From assembly GCA_009760885.1 (NCBI GenBank), contig CM019719.1, positions 38,156,584 through 38,220,583 of the forward strand: a DNA stretch of 64,000 nt. The letters are read 5' to 3'. The notes beneath the pieces are model-generated. The model did no database searches and was not told where the DNA came from. It saw nothing but the letters and a program-made list of their open reading frames with translations. The DNA comes from Achatina immaculata (lineage: Eukaryota > Mollusca > Gastropoda > Stylommatophora > Achatinidae). Position 1 is the stretch's first letter. Every line of letters starts with the position of its first letter. Of the stretch, positions 1 to 12,240 are shown in pieces. Position numbers and translations under genes: made by a program.

Positions 1-2190
1 TATTTTTTTAACATAAGATTCATGTGAATCTATACTGTATCTCCTCTCTCTAGTTCTTCATCCTGTATGCGTTTGTATGATTAAGCTCATACTGAAACGT
101 CACAACTTTGTAGTGGTTAAGTAATAAAGCTATTCCTACTTTTTTTCCTAATTTAAACATTTTGGATACAGTGCATACTGGTGTTACTCCAACATTTTCT
201 CTGATAGTGTCATTTCTTATTTGGTATCTTCTTGTCATATTTAGTATTCTCCTTAAATATCTTATTTCTGTCATGAAGAATTTTCTTTTGTTTTTGGCTG
301 TTAGTGTCCATGTTTGACATTGGCAGCATAGAGTTGGGAGGAAAATTGTGTTGGACAGTGCTCTTTTTGTTTCAGTTGTGATGTATTTGTTTTTCAGTAA
401 AGGAGTCATTTGTCCAATGACCTGATTGCTTTATTACATCCGTTCTAAATCTCAGCCTTAATTTTCTCTGAGGTTGATATTGTGCTACCTAGGTATTTGA
501 AATGCTTCACCTGTTTCAAGATCTGGTTGTCTAGGAAGATCTTTATTTGGATTTCTTTTCTCGCTATGGTTATGACTTCCATTTTTTTCAGCGCTTATCT
601 TCATGTTGTGACTTTTTCATGCCTTTGTTAAATTATCTATGTTCTGCTGAAGGTCTTTTTTTCTGATGTGGCTGTATGTGCGTTATTGTCAGCAGAAGAA
701 GTTTATGGTCCACCCATTGGGTATGTTTTCTGGACTGTGTTATGGGTTTATCAGTATTGTTTCTGGGGTTGAGCAGCTTTGTGGTGGAATTTTTACTATG
801 TATGTAAAATTCTCTGTTGTCAGTGTATGTCATAAATAGTAAGGGAGATAGTACACAGCCCTAACTCACTCACATCATTTTATGATGAATGATTCAGATT
901 GTAACTGCATGTGTTCTAACTGCACACTGACTTTTCTTATATAGATTTTTGCATAGGTTGATCTGACGTGTACTAACTCCATAATGTGAGATTTCCCACA
1001 GTTTATACAATATCCATCTACTTATCAAATGCCTTTTTCTTGATCTACGAAAGCTATGTGCAGTATCTGATTGTGTTCAACTGATGTTTCTGTTAGTTGT
1101 CTTAGGGAAAAGATGAGATCTTTAGAGCTTCTATTTTTTTCTAAATCTTATACAAGTTTCATTTAACTGTAGCTCAATCAGTGGTCATAGCCTGTTCTCT
1201 AGGATCTTGCACATTTTTACAGCAAGACTTAATAGTAAGGTGCCTCTGTGTTGGTTACAATCCCTTTTATAGCCTTTTTTCTTCCATATTGGAATAATTA
1301 CAGCATTTCTTCAGCCCTGTGGCGGTTCTTGTTGTTCCCATACCAAGTTATAGAGTCTGTGAACCCAAGCTATTCTAATTTCCTTGAATATTTGATTAAT
1401 TCATTTTGGGGATTCCATCATGTCCTAGGGCTTTGTTCATTGGGGGTCTTTCTGATGGCTTCTCTGATTTCAGTTAGTAGTATGTTTGGTTCCAGTTCTA
1501 TTTCAGTTAGTAGTATGTTTGGTTCCAGTTCTATGTGGCCATCTGCGTTGTTATATGGTTTTGACATGCCTCAGATGGTATACTGAGTAACTTGTCAAAG
1601 TACTGTCTCCATTTCTGTAGTGTTCTCTTTTGTTTGCATAGTGATTCATCATTAACATCATTTACGATCTCTACTGAAGTGCTCTGCTTGTTTTCTCGTA
1701 CTGATCTTTTTATAAGAGATTTGTAGCATCTTTATGATTGTTGTTGAATACTTCACTGTATTCCTGCCATGATTTTACCCTTGCTTTTTTTATTACCCAT
1801 TTAGATTGCCTTCTTGCAATTCAATATTCAGTGTAGTCATGCTCCTGCTCATTTCTCATCCATTCTTTGTATTTATTTTTCATTTCTTTTACAGCCTTTT
1901 TCACCTCATCATTCCACCATGGTGTTATTTTCATTTCTCTGCCTCCTTTTTTCATAGTACCACATATTTAATTTGCTAATTGCAGAATGTGGGTTTTAAA
2001 CAATGTGGGTTTCTTCTTCCATTGATTCTGTTTCTGTTGATAAGTTTATGAACAATTCTTTTTATTTTCTTTTCATGTTCTTCTTTCAAATTCTCGTCCT
2101 TCAGCTTGCTTAGTTGTATTGTTTTATTTGCCTTTTTCTTGTGAATTCTGTTATGGCTCTTCCTGTGTGTTCTGATAACTGCTATTACTG
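1..2190 (-). mobile_element. Degenerate non-LTR retrotransposon (LINE family F), cut by the window edge
   Basis: Read on the minus strand, this stretch preserves the order of a LINE reverse transcriptase, with many frameshifts. Around 1900-1600 is the linker before the RT domain (a W..YF..LL-like block near 1610). Around 1300-1230 there is a W..A.I.P..KK / RGT.LL block. Around 1080-1020 sits a 'VDQEKAFDKV'-like motif (RT block A). The 50-409 reading frame gives the RT C-terminal region (QTWTLT...RRIL..TRRYQIRNDTIRE). It belongs to a different family from the other LINEs here. A 33-bp tandem duplication lies at about 1468-1533. The 3' end is off the left edge. Dead copy. Confidence 0.75.
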
Positions 2191-2194
2191 CTGG

Positions 2195-2442
2195 ATTTAA
2201 GTGCTAAAATGAATATTCTGAAACAAGCTAATGAAAAAGCTATGAGAAAGGACATTGCAGATAAACTTGGAACTGATGTATCATTTTTATTGAAACTTGT
2301 TAAAAACCAAGACAAAATTGAACAAGACTTTCAATCATCGCTAGCTGCAGTAAAAGCAAGGTAGACATCGATGCTGAAGACAATACTGATGACCTCAGTG
2401 AGTCTGTCATGGACCAGATGTCCACCAAACCTATTTCTTAGG
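2195..2442 (+). pseudogene. Short coding-like fragment with one frameshift, unidentified
   Basis: From an ATG at about 2210 there is an open stretch of roughly 50 lysine- and glutamate-rich codons (start MNILKQANEKAMRKDIADKL). It runs into a TAG at about 2362, while the +1 frame continues in the same style (KVDIDAEDNTDDLSESVMDQ) to a stop near 2441. The two halves read as one helical, acidic protein segment broken by a frameshift, so a decayed retrogene or captured exon fragment is likely. An alternative is an exon ending at the GTAGAC near 2359. I do not recognise the protein. Confidence 0.3.
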
Positions 2443-2907
2443 CTCAGTCTGTAAGTGTGTTCGAGACTGTGCACATGTTCATTTACAGTATGCCTGATGT
2501 TACCCAGGATGTTTTTAATGCTGTAGCGTGCTTAAATGACCTTTTGGTTAATAGACCAGTTATTATTACACAACACAAAATCACACATTTTTTTTAACTG
2601 CATCTGTTGAAAAGTCAGATGCTGCTTGACTTTAGTGCATTGGTTCTCAGACCCTTTTGCTGCATGGCCCACATTTAAAAGTCAAACATTTTTGCAGCCC
2701 ACTGATAAAGTGCTTTATATTTGCAAGGTATAAATCTGATTTTTATTTTTTTGTTTTCAATTATATGTAGCTTCAAAAGTATATGTAGCTTCAAAAGTAA
2801 ATTCTTCTCTCATATTACACTTTTTTGTGACTTATCTATTTAACAATGGATGACAAATACAACTTACAGTAATAATTAGAACTGCTAATCAGAGATTTTG
2901 GTTTTAT
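2443..2907. other. Non-coding AT-rich stretch with a possible hAT-type end
   Basis: No convincing coding sequence. At about 2638-2710 the text (TTGGTTCTCAGACCCTTTTG followed by a GCATGGCCCAC box) resembles the terminal sequence of hAT-type DNA transposon relics. I could not find a partner end, so this is only a suggestion. A 20-bp direct repeat (TATGTAGCTTCAAAAGTA type) occurs twice near 2766-2803. Confidence 0.3.
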
Positions 2908-3625
2908 GCTTATCTATGATTTTGATTTATAAATGTTTTGCTTCATTTATATGCATTGTATACCCATTTGAAATATTTATATGCTATACACGTCAGGTTT
3001 TCTTTTAAAATCTTTTATCTATATTATCACATATACTCATTATATTAATTTATTGCCTACTTATTGTTTTCATTTATGATTTCCAGGGATCATTTAATAG
3101 TGTATGTAACTTTTTACTCTAATTCAGTCAGTCAGTCATTTGCATGTCCCCTGTGAAACTTTGCCTCCCTAATAGCTCTCCTGTAAGCCTCTCAAGTGTA
3201 AGCAAGATGCCCTGGTGCAGATGCATCCATTTGCAGATTATCAATGATGTCTTGCAGCCATTTTCACCCTGGTCTTCCTCTCTTTCTTTTTCCCATCTCG
3301 TACTGTTCCAAGGTGGTCTTCTCTAAACTATCATGATGATATGTCCAAAACATTTAAGTTTTCTCTGTTTTCCTTACTAGCCAAAACTCTTCAAGTTCTT
3401 GCAGTATGGATATATTTGTTCTTTTTTGTGTCCATGATATTTGAAGAACTCTTCTGTAGCATTTACATTCAAAGGCATTTATGTGTTTCTCAGCTGTTTT
3501 GTTAAGTGTCAAGGTCTCACAGGCATATGTTTGCGATGGGAAAGATGCATGCCCTTAAAAATCTTATTACTCTAATTAGAAAGTTTAACTACTTTTACAA
3601 TCTTGTCAGCAATTTACAACTGTGG
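2908..3625 (+). repeat. Dispersed ~260-bp repeat, copy 1, split by a LINE
   Basis: The sequence 2908-3124 continued by 3567-3625 matches 6368-6625 nearly base for base. The LINE at 3125-3566 interrupts it. The second copy therefore serves as an empty site and confirms the insertion and its 11-bp target duplication (TTACTCTAATT at 3114-3124 and 3567-3577). Confidence 0.8.
3125..3566 (-). mobile_element. LINE family D, 5'-truncated 3' fragment
   Basis: On the minus strand this encodes the same C-terminal tail as 18230-18621 and the element at 37980-40990: ICKHKK..., LKYF, KRKRGRPRR-like, an ending ...ARDMQMN and a short (CTGA)n/(TGAC)n tail at 3125-3137. It is flanked by the 11-bp duplication TTACTCTAATT. 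Several stops make it a dead copy. It begins at the point corresponding to 'ACATATGCCTGTGAGACC' of the longer copy, a normal LINE 5' truncation. Confidence 0.85.
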
Positions 3626-5228
3626 AGCAGAAGGATAAGGTGAATATGAATAACTGAACAAGAATTATTGGATATTCTTACATGATGGCAGACAAATTTG
3701 TTTGGTACACACACACAAAAAGCTGGATGCATAGATATAGAAAACAAAAATTAAAGCATGAGTATAGAAAAGAAATTGAAAATGCAAATCTCTAAAAAGT
3801 AAGTGCTCGTAAAATGTCAACTTTCATTTTGTGATACTGGGTGAAAACAGCAGCTTATCTCTATAAGAAAAAAGATTTATGATCATAAAGACACCTCTGA
3901 CCATAAAAGTGCAGTTAAACACAAAAAAACATAGAAACTGTGCACATGAAATCACTCTCTCAAGAGAAATTAAATTGGAGCTAAGATGCTCCATAAAGCC
4001 TAAAAAAGAGCAAAGAAAATAACAATCATTCTAAAAGTTTGAAGATTAAATTATTTACAGAAAGTGAAATGATTGTATAAACATTGTAAACAATATTGGA
4101 AGTGAAAAAAAAAGATCTACATTAATTAGGCAAATTATTAATTTTAAAAAATAGCAATTCTTCATAAGGCTAAAATGTCAGGATTTCTCAAACTTTTTCT
4201 ATTTGTGGTTCTAATCCCTCTTCCCCCCCCCCCCCACACACACACCAAACCCCACTCCACCCAATGATTATTTATATCTTTTAGTCATGCCTCTCATAAA
4301 ATAGGCACATCCCACTTTGAGGTTATCCATTAAGAAACTCTGCACTACAGTCATAAAGAATTCAGTGTTGATAATGTGTGCTTTTGTTTCTTTGACAAAA
4401 CAGACCTGCAAGAGTCTGTGAACCATTTCATCAATTTAATAGAACTCAGGGATATTATCAGCCAATGAATTCTATGCAAGTTTGATATACTATGCTTGAG
4501 TGAAGGAAAATTTAGCATCTTCGACTTGTGTTTGGCTGATATAGTATATTTAATTCATATGCCTGAATTTCAAAATTCTGCAAAGATAAACTCTCTTCCA
4601 TAATTTTATGGCACTGAGACAGCCATAGGCTGGAATTATTAGTGTATGATATAAAATAACTTTCTGGTATAAATAAACCTTAAAATCTCCTAGACAAGCT
4701 GTATTTTGTGTATCATGAACATCTAAAAATTACAAAACTGTTTAATTTGCAACATCAAAGCACAGTTTATATTTGCAGGAAAAGAATGGTAATCTTCTCA
4801 AAGCCAGAAGTACAAATGAATGTGTTTCTAATGTTTGTGAGGAAAAACAAAACAGTTTTAAGTCTTTTTCATTTGTAGCAGCTAAATCACATGTTAAAAG
4901 ATGTACCTCTGCATATTAAAAAAATAGATTTGGTGATAAATCACTTTTCATGGGAGGATTAAAATGTATATTTTAAAAAATCTGATATAAAATATTAATA
5001 CAACAGCATCATTGTGTACTGACAGCACAAAAAATGCATTCTCCATACCTTGTTTTTAATTACCTGTTTTTTGTTCAAAGTAATTCTTTTAAAAACCGAT
5101 ATTAAATTAAGGATTTTTAATACTAAAATAAAATATCTAGATGTGTACATAACACTGTCTTACAATTCTGCTGATTACATTTTTGTTTATTTTAAAATGT
5201 ACTTTACTTAAATAATTATTTTTATATT
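3626..5228. other. AT-rich non-coding DNA, no gene seen
   Basis: No ORF with recognisable content. A poly-C run followed by CA repeats lies at 4221-4245. Next to it, at about 4172-4195, the text CAGGATTTCTCAAACTTTTT resembles a hAT terminal repeat, unpartnered. The remainder is low-complexity AT-rich sequence. Confidence 0.4.
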
Positions 5229-5239
5229 AAGTGAAAATG

Positions 5240-5793
5240 TCAACATCAGACTTAGTAGAGCAAACCAGGCTTTTGCAGTGCTGCAGACTATATGGAAATC
5301 TAAAAAACTAGGCATAAATACGAAAATCAGGATATTTAAGAGTAATGTTCTAAGTGTACTACTCTATGGAGTGAATGCTGGAAAATCACCAAAACCATAG
5401 AAAACAAGTTGAATTCTTTCCAGACTAAATGTTTACAAAGAATTATAAAAATATTTTGGCCAAACACTATAAGAAATAACATCTTGTTGGTAGAGTTGCA
5501 GATGAAGCCACTGATGGTAATTATTGAGGAAAGACGATGGCGATGGTTGGGACATGTGCTCCGAATGACTGACAACTCACTACCAAAAATAGCACTAAGA
5601 TGGACACCACAAGAGAGCAGAAGTAAGGGTAGACCAAAAGAAACATGGAGAAAAACAACAGAAAGGATGTTGAGCAATAGAGGGCTCACTTGGGCAAGAG
5701 CAGAAAAAAAGCAAAGGACAGGCATTTGTGGAAAATCCTTGTGGAAGCCCCATGTGCCCTGGGCACTTAAGGTCCAGAGAGAGAGAGAGAGAG
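5240..5793 (+). mobile_element. LINE family A, 5'-truncated 3' fragment with (GA)n tail
   Basis: Encodes the family A RT C-terminus: LSRANQAF..., a YGSECWKI-like block (frameshifted here near 5370), RRWRWLGHVLRMTDNSLPKI and the GRPKETWRKTTERMLS motif. A very short 3' UTR ends in GGCACTTAAGGTCCAGAGAG and (GA)n. It is bounded by an 11-bp target duplication AAGTGAAAATG at 5229-5239 and 5794-5804. Structure and tail are typical of a target-primed, 5'-truncated insertion. Confidence 0.93.
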
Positions 5794-5804
5794 AAGTGAA
5801 AATG

Positions 5805-6367
5805 ATTTGTTGCTACACATTTCTATCTTGCTTTGTAGAATATTTCATTGTTATTATGTTCTTCTTTTTTGTTTAATTACAAGACGTTTTTATTTGACAT
5901 TCATTGTTTTTCTTGTATTTGATATTTAAACAAACTTTCCTTATTACAAGCTTTTGGCTTCTTAATATACTGGTGACTTAGCATAACACAGACCTCTTTT
6001 TGTCACATGTACAAGCAGCCCATGTAACATGCCAGTCACTGTATATCACTGTTCAGCCTACTTCACCACATGCATACACTGATCATTATAAAAGCAAGGC
6101 CAATAAAATATTGCAAATTGAGCCAATTGATTTAGAACTGTGTTGTTAACTGGAAAATTGACTCAGTAGCTTACAGTAAGATTAAATAAAAGCACCAGGA
6201 TCAGAAGAGGCTAGATGATATATTGGATTCCATGTCCCATTCACAGTGCGAGCTTGTCGGCATTCCATCAATGTACATTGCATCAGGTCCTTATTCAGTT
6301 ATTTATGTACAGTTTTTATTTACTTGCCTAGAAATTATATAACTGGGTGTTCATAGTATTTTTTTAT
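5805..6367. other. Non-coding, no feature recognised
   Basis: AT-rich sequence without a convincing ORF, repeat family or RNA gene that I can name. Confidence 0.4.
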
Positions 6368-6625
6368 GCTTATCTATGATTTTGATTTATAAGTATTTTG
6401 TTTCATTCATATTCATTGTATACCATTTGAAATATTTGTATGCTATACTAGTCAGACTTTCTTTTAAAATCTTTTATCCATATTATCATATAAACCCATT
6501 ATATTGATTTATTGCCTGCTTATTGTTTTCCAATTTTGATTTCTTGGGATCATTTAACAGTGTATGTAACCTTTTACTCAAATTTGAATGTTTAATTACT
6601 TTTAAGATCTTGTCAGCGATTTTTA
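6368..6625 (+). repeat. Dispersed ~260-bp repeat, copy 2 (uninterrupted)
   Basis: Starts GCTTATCTATGATTTTGATT and matches the split copy at 2908-3625 along its whole length, with scattered substitutions. It lacks the LINE, so it is the empty-site allele of that insertion. Whether it is an old segmental duplication or an unknown repeat family cannot be decided from two copies. Confidence 0.75.
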
Positions 6626-7508
6626 TGAGTATTCTCATTTCAGTGATTTACTTTTGTTTGTTTGTGTTTAATCTTTCTGTATCTGGTAACAACAAATGTT
6701 TATAAGATACAATGATTTATTTCTAAACTGATCTTGCTGAGGAATGAACTGAGACATTCAGTCATGCTGATATTTTTTAAATATATTCTTACATCTAATG
6801 TAACTTTTTTTTAGATTTTTTAAAAACTGAATTTTGTCATTCTCTTGTGACCTAATCAACAGAGATAAATGGAAGAAAAGGGGTTTGTGTGAGATGAACT
6901 AGGTTTACCTTCCATGTTTAAGAAACACACAAAGTTCTTATTGTAATAGTTTGAGATAAACTACAGCTGGCTTGAAATGAAAACAGTGCTCATGAAAGTA
7001 TAATGAGATGAAACAAGTGGTTTTTTTTATAAAATATTTAGGATTGTCTGCTTTCATATTGAAGTGTTACGCTTTTCTAACAAAACTGAAATCCAAATAT
7101 TTTAAATGATAGAATTCATATAATCACAATATTGATCCCAGACAGCCACACTTTTTTTCTCCACCAGAGAGCTATGTGAATTATAATCTCTCCTCATGTT
7201 GTTTTATTTTTATGATATTACATCAGATAGAATTCATTGTTTGATTATAGTGTATTTAATTTTGGGTCCTTTATTGTGTTAATTTTATTTAACCTTGCAG
7301 TAGATTTTTCTTTATGATAGAAATAAAGATTTTTAAATGGTGAACATTATTCCTCATTTGTCTTATACTGCAGTGATTTGCTTTTCGAACCTCATAAAAA
7401 AAGAGATTTTGTTGCAAATTATAATTAGGGTTAGTTGTTCTGTAAATGTGTGTATATTTTATTTTGCTCACTCGTGGACATATCCACAATACAATTTAAC
7501 CATCTCAA
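6626..7508. other. Non-coding, no gene seen
   Basis: AT-rich sequence. The open frames here are short, overlap on both strands and carry no recognisable motif. Confidence 0.4.
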
Positions 7509-8502
7509 ATCTCTTTCTCTCTGAACCTTAAGTGCCCAGGGCACATGGGGCTTCCGCAAAGGTTTTCCACAAATGCCTATCCTTTGCCTTTTTTTCAGCT
7601 CTTGCCTGCCCAGGTGAGCCCTCTATTGCTCAACATCCTTTCTGTTGTTCTTCTCCATGTCTCTTTTGGTCTACCCTTACTTCTGTTCCCCTGTGGTGTC
7701 CATATTAGTGCTATTTTTGGTAGTGAGTTGTCAGTCATTCGGAGCACATGTCCCAACCATCGCCAGCATCTTTCCTCAATAATTGCTGTCAGTGGCTTCA
7801 TCTGCATTTCTGCCAACAAGATGTTATTTCTTATAGTGTTTGGCCAAAATATTTCTCTAATTCTTCGTAAACAATTAGTCTGGAAAGAATTCAACTTGTT
7901 TTCTATGGTTTTGATGATTTTTCCAGCATTCACTTCCATAGAGTAGTACACTTAGAACATTACTCTTAAATATCCTGATTTTCATATTTATGCTTAGTTT
8001 TTTAGATTTCCACATAGTCTGCAGCATTGCAAAAGCCTGGTTTGCTCTACTAAGTCTGATGTTGATGTCCTCTGTGCTGTCTCCATTTTCTACTACTCTA
8101 CTGCCAAGGTATACAAATTCATTGACCTCCTCCACTAACTTGCTATCTACTCTGAGTACATTTCTGTTGTTCACATTTTGCTTCATTAACTTTGTCTTCC
8201 CTACGTTGATCTTTAGTCCTATGTTGTTTGCATTCTGAGTTAGCTTGTTTATTTTATCTTGCATATCTTTGTGGCTGCTTGATAGTAGACAAATGTCATC
8301 CGCAAAGTCAAGGTCCTCCAGCACTGTGTCAAGGGTTCATTGTAATCCTCTGCGTTTGTCTGATGTTGCCTCCTTCATTAACTAGTCTACTGCCAAGATA
8401 AATAATGTTGGTGATAGTACACATCCCTACTTCACTCCTGTTTGTACCCTAAAGCTGCTGGAGGTATGTTCTCCACAGATCACTTTTCACTGAAAACCCA
8501 CA
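7509..8502 (-). mobile_element. LINE family A, 5'-truncated copy (~1 kb)
   Basis: Minus-strand reading frames (8324 to 7875, then 7951 to 7595) give LDFADDICLLSSSHKDMQDK (RT block C with the FADD catalytic pair), the VYLGSRV block, LLYGSECW, and the RRWRWLGHVLRM / GRPKETW C-terminus. The two frames are offset by one frameshift near 7930. The 3' end is CTTAAGGTTCAGAGAGAAAG. It is truncated inside RT block B at about 8500. No clear target duplication was seen. Confidence 0.9.
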
Positions 8503-8515
8503 TTCAATTAGACAG

Positions 8516-8722
8516 TCAGAGAATCCCAAAACAAGCTATAAAATGGAACATAACAAGCCAAAGATAAAGAGTCAGACCACGTGAAACTCTGAAGAGGACA
8601 TTGTTAAGAGAGGCCAAATTAATAGGCATAAAATCCCTTGATGAGGTTTAAAGACTCGCCAAAGACAGGAAAAATTGGCGAACTACCTTGTGAGCCCTAT
8701 GTTACGTTTAATGGCACAGGAA
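8516..8722 (+). mobile_element. LINE family B 3' fragment, degenerate
   Basis: Similar to the C-terminal end of family B (compare 51700-51925): CAGAGAATCCCAAAACAAGC, GAAACTCTGAAGAGGACATT, GGCATAAAATCC, and a terminal GGAAGGATATAAGATAAG tail. It abuts the family A copy to its left in opposite orientation. Many substitutions; dead. Confidence 0.8.
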
Positions 8723-9300
8723 GGATATAAGATAAGTCATTTAAAAGAAATAGATAGAGACACCAAACCATTTTCATCAATTAAAATACAATATTTTGGT
8801 TTCAGGAGCTGCTTGAATGAGTGGCACCTGCATGACACTTGTAATACACAAGTACTTAATGTAAATGTTATGCATGTAAGAGCAAACTTAATATACGTGA
8901 AGGAAATTTTAACAGTTTACTTATTTCTTATATGGGGAACCCTGTTGCCGTGAATGCTCTTTCAGGAAACATGGATTCAAATTACATATTGGCCTGAATT
9001 TTTTCTTGTCAGAGGTCAAATTTTAAAAATCCAGCTTGCACACTTCTAGGCAACTGTTCTGACCAGCCTAAATCCCTCATTCTCAAAGCACCCCCTCTCC
9101 CCAATGACAATGATACAATACTGGGGCAAGTGCAATGTGGTATGTGCCATAGAACTGCAAACAAAACAGTCACTGTCATTCAAATGTGGAAATTAACATA
9201 GAATATGATAGGAATAAGCTTTACTTACAAGACAAGAATGCAGTACTTCAGCAGTCACCTTTTTCAAATAACAAAAACAAATTGACAAAAAGAAAGGAAA
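8723..9300. other. Non-coding, no feature recognised
   Basis: Contains one unremarkable open frame without known motifs. I see no repeat or RNA gene. Confidence 0.35.
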
Positions 9301-9309
9301 AGACAGCAT

Positions 9310-9515
9310 CTCTCTCTGAACCTTAAGTGCCCAGGGCACATGGGGCTTCTGCAAGGGTTTTCCACAAATGCCTATCTTTTGCCTTTTTTTCAGCTCTTGC
9401 CTGCCCAGGTGAGCCCTCTATTGCTCAACATCCTTTCTGTTGTTCTTCTCCATGTCTCTTTTGGTCTACCCTTACTTCTGTTCCCCTGTGGTGTCCATCT
9501 TAGTGCTATTTTAAG
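9310..9515 (-). mobile_element. LINE family A, short 3' fragment (~206 bp)
   Basis: Covers only the last part of the ORF (ALRWTPQGNRSKGRPKETW on the minus strand) and the 3' end with (GA)n. It is flanked by the 9-bp duplication AGACAGCAT at 9301-9309 and 9516-9524, so it is a complete, severely 5'-truncated insertion. Confidence 0.92.
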
Positions 9516-9524
9516 AGACAGCAT

Positions 9525-11339
9525 ATACTAAGAATAAAGGATTTTCTAGAATTTTCTAGATTAACATGTAACTTGTCTATGGGCATCCAAAAAAAACTTC
9601 TTTTCAGGCAGAAATTAACATCAGAAACACTGCTCAATGAGAGGACTAAATAGCACACAAAGTGACCTCTACTGGATGTGACAAATGGAGTGCATCTAGA
9701 AAATGCTGTTAAAAAAAAATTACATAAAATGTAAATATTCAAATTAATGGAATAAAACATAGATAAACATCTGTCTGTATCTTTATTCCTTAAAAAAATA
9801 TGAGATGCTGGAGTTAAATGTATAACAAACTACAGTGCACATTTCTCCTAATTCTGTTTGTTATCAAACCAGAAACAACAAATGACTGATAGTAAACAGA
9901 TGTGTATATTTTCATGCTAACAATACAGAAATGTAGAAATAATTATTATTTCTAAGCAAACAAAAAATCAGAATGAGTGTATAGCATCATAATATAAAGG
10001 CCATATTAAGCACTACAGGTTGAGTGTCTCCAACTTCAGTATGTCTTTGGTCACATAGGACCTAATTACAAGGCAGCAGGACTTATGTTGGTCTGCTGAT
10101 TATTAAACATATTCATAGTTGACTGTAATGTGAGAGGCCTTTCACCATCAACTGAACATACCTGGATCAAGTTCCTATTAAGAGGGAGTGATTGTATATG
10201 AGATCAAATTTGCACTTCAGACACATAGAATAGAATATTATATATAGGGAAGAACTACACCATTAAAAAAAAAATAGTGCTAAAACATTCATCTGATAAA
10301 TTGATGATCTTAAAGACAGAGATGTAACTCTGCAAAAGAGTGCTATGGTCTAGTGATTATATTTTTGTTTCTTTAGAAAGAATAATGTGCTAAGAAAACA
10401 GTTACAAAATTTACCTCACTGTAATAAGAGTTGGCAATAGCTGTAGCATAACTTGTGAGCAGGATATTATATGAGCACAATCTTTGGAAAGTTAACAGGA
10501 ATGTTAAAATTTGATGTGAAACTAGACTGGTTTAACAAAGGGAGTGACAACCTTAAACACAAGATCTAACAGAAAACATGTCAGATGTAGAAAACTGTTT
10601 GATGGGACATAAGCCTAATATGTATTAAAATTATATTTCATGTCACTATTTCTGTTTCTCTTGCTGTTGACATATATTTTCAGTAAATAATTGCTTCAAA
10701 GTTAAGTCTTTACTTTTGTGTTTTTGTTTCCATACATTTCACATAAATTTATGTCTAACTGCCAGTCAGATTAAATACACAGTTATCAAAATCTAAAGAT
10801 CTAGAGCATCCACAATTTTAAGATATACAGCAGTTTTGGATCTGACAAAGATCATAGTGTAAGACAGTATTTTTTTGGAATGCAACCCTAAACCAGCAAT
10901 GATAGTTCCAAACTAATTTTGAGTAGTACCAAACCATCTTTGGTAGGTGATTTTCATTTTGTAACTAATCTCTTGCATTCTACACCTATCTTTCTTATAT
11001 GCAGGATACAAAAGAGCCAAGTGTTAATTTTTCTTTTATTTTTGGAGTTTTTATCTCTTCTACTGTTTATGTGCCCTTGATAATAGTATTTGCCTAAATA
11101 TTGAATTGCTGTATGTTCTTCGTTTATAAGTGCTTATCTTATTTTCATCCACTTTCATTTCTGCCCATTTTCATCACTCTCTCTTTCTTTTTAAAACTGA
11201 TCCATATAATTTAGTCTACCTTCATTGCTTGAACCAGTTTTACTGCAGTCATTTCTCTTCTTTCAAAAAAGATCAACAAAAGTGGATAAAATCCTATTCT
11301 GCTTCCAAACTGTGCTTCAAGTGACTATAAATACTTTTT
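9525..11339. other. Long non-coding AT-rich stretch
   Basis: No ORF, RNA gene or recognised repeat. Short homopolymer runs only. Confidence 0.4.
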
Positions 11340-11344
11340 TTTTG

Positions 11345-11700
11345 TGCCCGCTAGATAATTTTACCACGTATGTGGTGAGGGTTTGTAGATTAACATCTAC
11401 TTAGCCTGGGTAGAAGGACCACCGTGTTGATCATGGTACCTTCCTTGCCAGGTAAGTCTTTACAGTTTACTATAAATACACTGGCTAAAAGAATTGACAC
11501 TAGCGTATTCCCTTTTTATTTTTTGTTTTTAATGCCCACATGGGCGCGCTAGATAACTTTACCATGTGTGTGGTGAGGGTTTGTAGATTAAAATCTACTT
11601 AACCTGGGTAGAAAAACCACCTTTTTATTTATTTATTTCATGGTGCCTTCCATGTCAGGTAAGTATATACTAGCGTATTCCCTTGAGGTACTGTCCGCTA
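11345..11700 (+). repeat. Two tandem copies of a ~180-bp unit
   Basis: 11345-11515 and 11531-11700 share long blocks: CGCTAGATAA, GTGGTGAGGGTTTGTAGATT, ATCTACTTA.CCTGGGTAGAA, GGT.CCTTCC.TG.CAGGTAAG and ACTAGCGTATTCCCTT. They form a diverged tandem pair. They lie directly before Helitron-like text, so they may be part of that element. Confidence 0.7.
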
Positions 11701-11762
<62 letters not shown>

Positions 11763-11772
11763 GGATGTGTGT
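11701..11772. repeat. (AT)n(GT)n microsatellite
   Basis: A short AT run followed by about 22 GT units. The minus-strand His/Thr frames that this produces are artefacts of the dinucleotide repeat. Confidence 0.95.
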
Positions 11773-12240
11773 GTATGTATATATGCATGTTCCTGCATAA
11801 CTCTGGAGCAATTTCAACCAAACTTGGTACACATATGACTTACAATCTGGAAAAACATACTGTGGGGGGAGGGGGGGAATGTAAGACACCCCTAGCACCT
11901 CTATGGATGTAGGTGGGAAGGGGATGACATACTATCCACTAAATTCAAGGAGGAAAAAGGAGTGGTCTAAGGGAGATAATAGTGAAATAGAGTAGTGCTG
12001 GTTTAAGTGCAGCATTTGTAGCCTCCCACAGCAAGTTCAAATAATTATGATGGTCTCTTTTTTGTTTTACTTTAATTTGTTTGCTCTTCAACTTGTGTGT
12101 TCCAGCATACCTCTGGAACGCCTGGAGCAATTTTAACCAAACATGGTACACATATGACTTACAATCTGGAAAAAAACTAATATGGGGGTACGACACTCCT
12201 AGCACCCCTAAAGGTGGGTGGGAAGTGGGTAATATGTAAA
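11773..12240 (-). mobile_element. Two copies of a Helitron-associated terminal-type repeat
   Basis: 11790-11930 and 12095-12235 both contain CTCTGGA, GGAGCAATTT.AACCAAAC, GGTACACATATGACTTACAA, CTGGAAAAA and the pattern CTAGCACC.CTA. From general knowledge, text of the form 'CTGGAGCAATTTCAACCAAACTTGG' is common in invertebrate Helitron elements. The nearby Helitron helicase relic at 14.75 kb supports this. Element boundaries were not resolved. Confidence 0.5.

Noticed and set aside
11633..11898. Open frames rich in His-Thr repeats
   Set aside because: They are produced by the (GT)n microsatellite on the minus strand and have no coding evidence.
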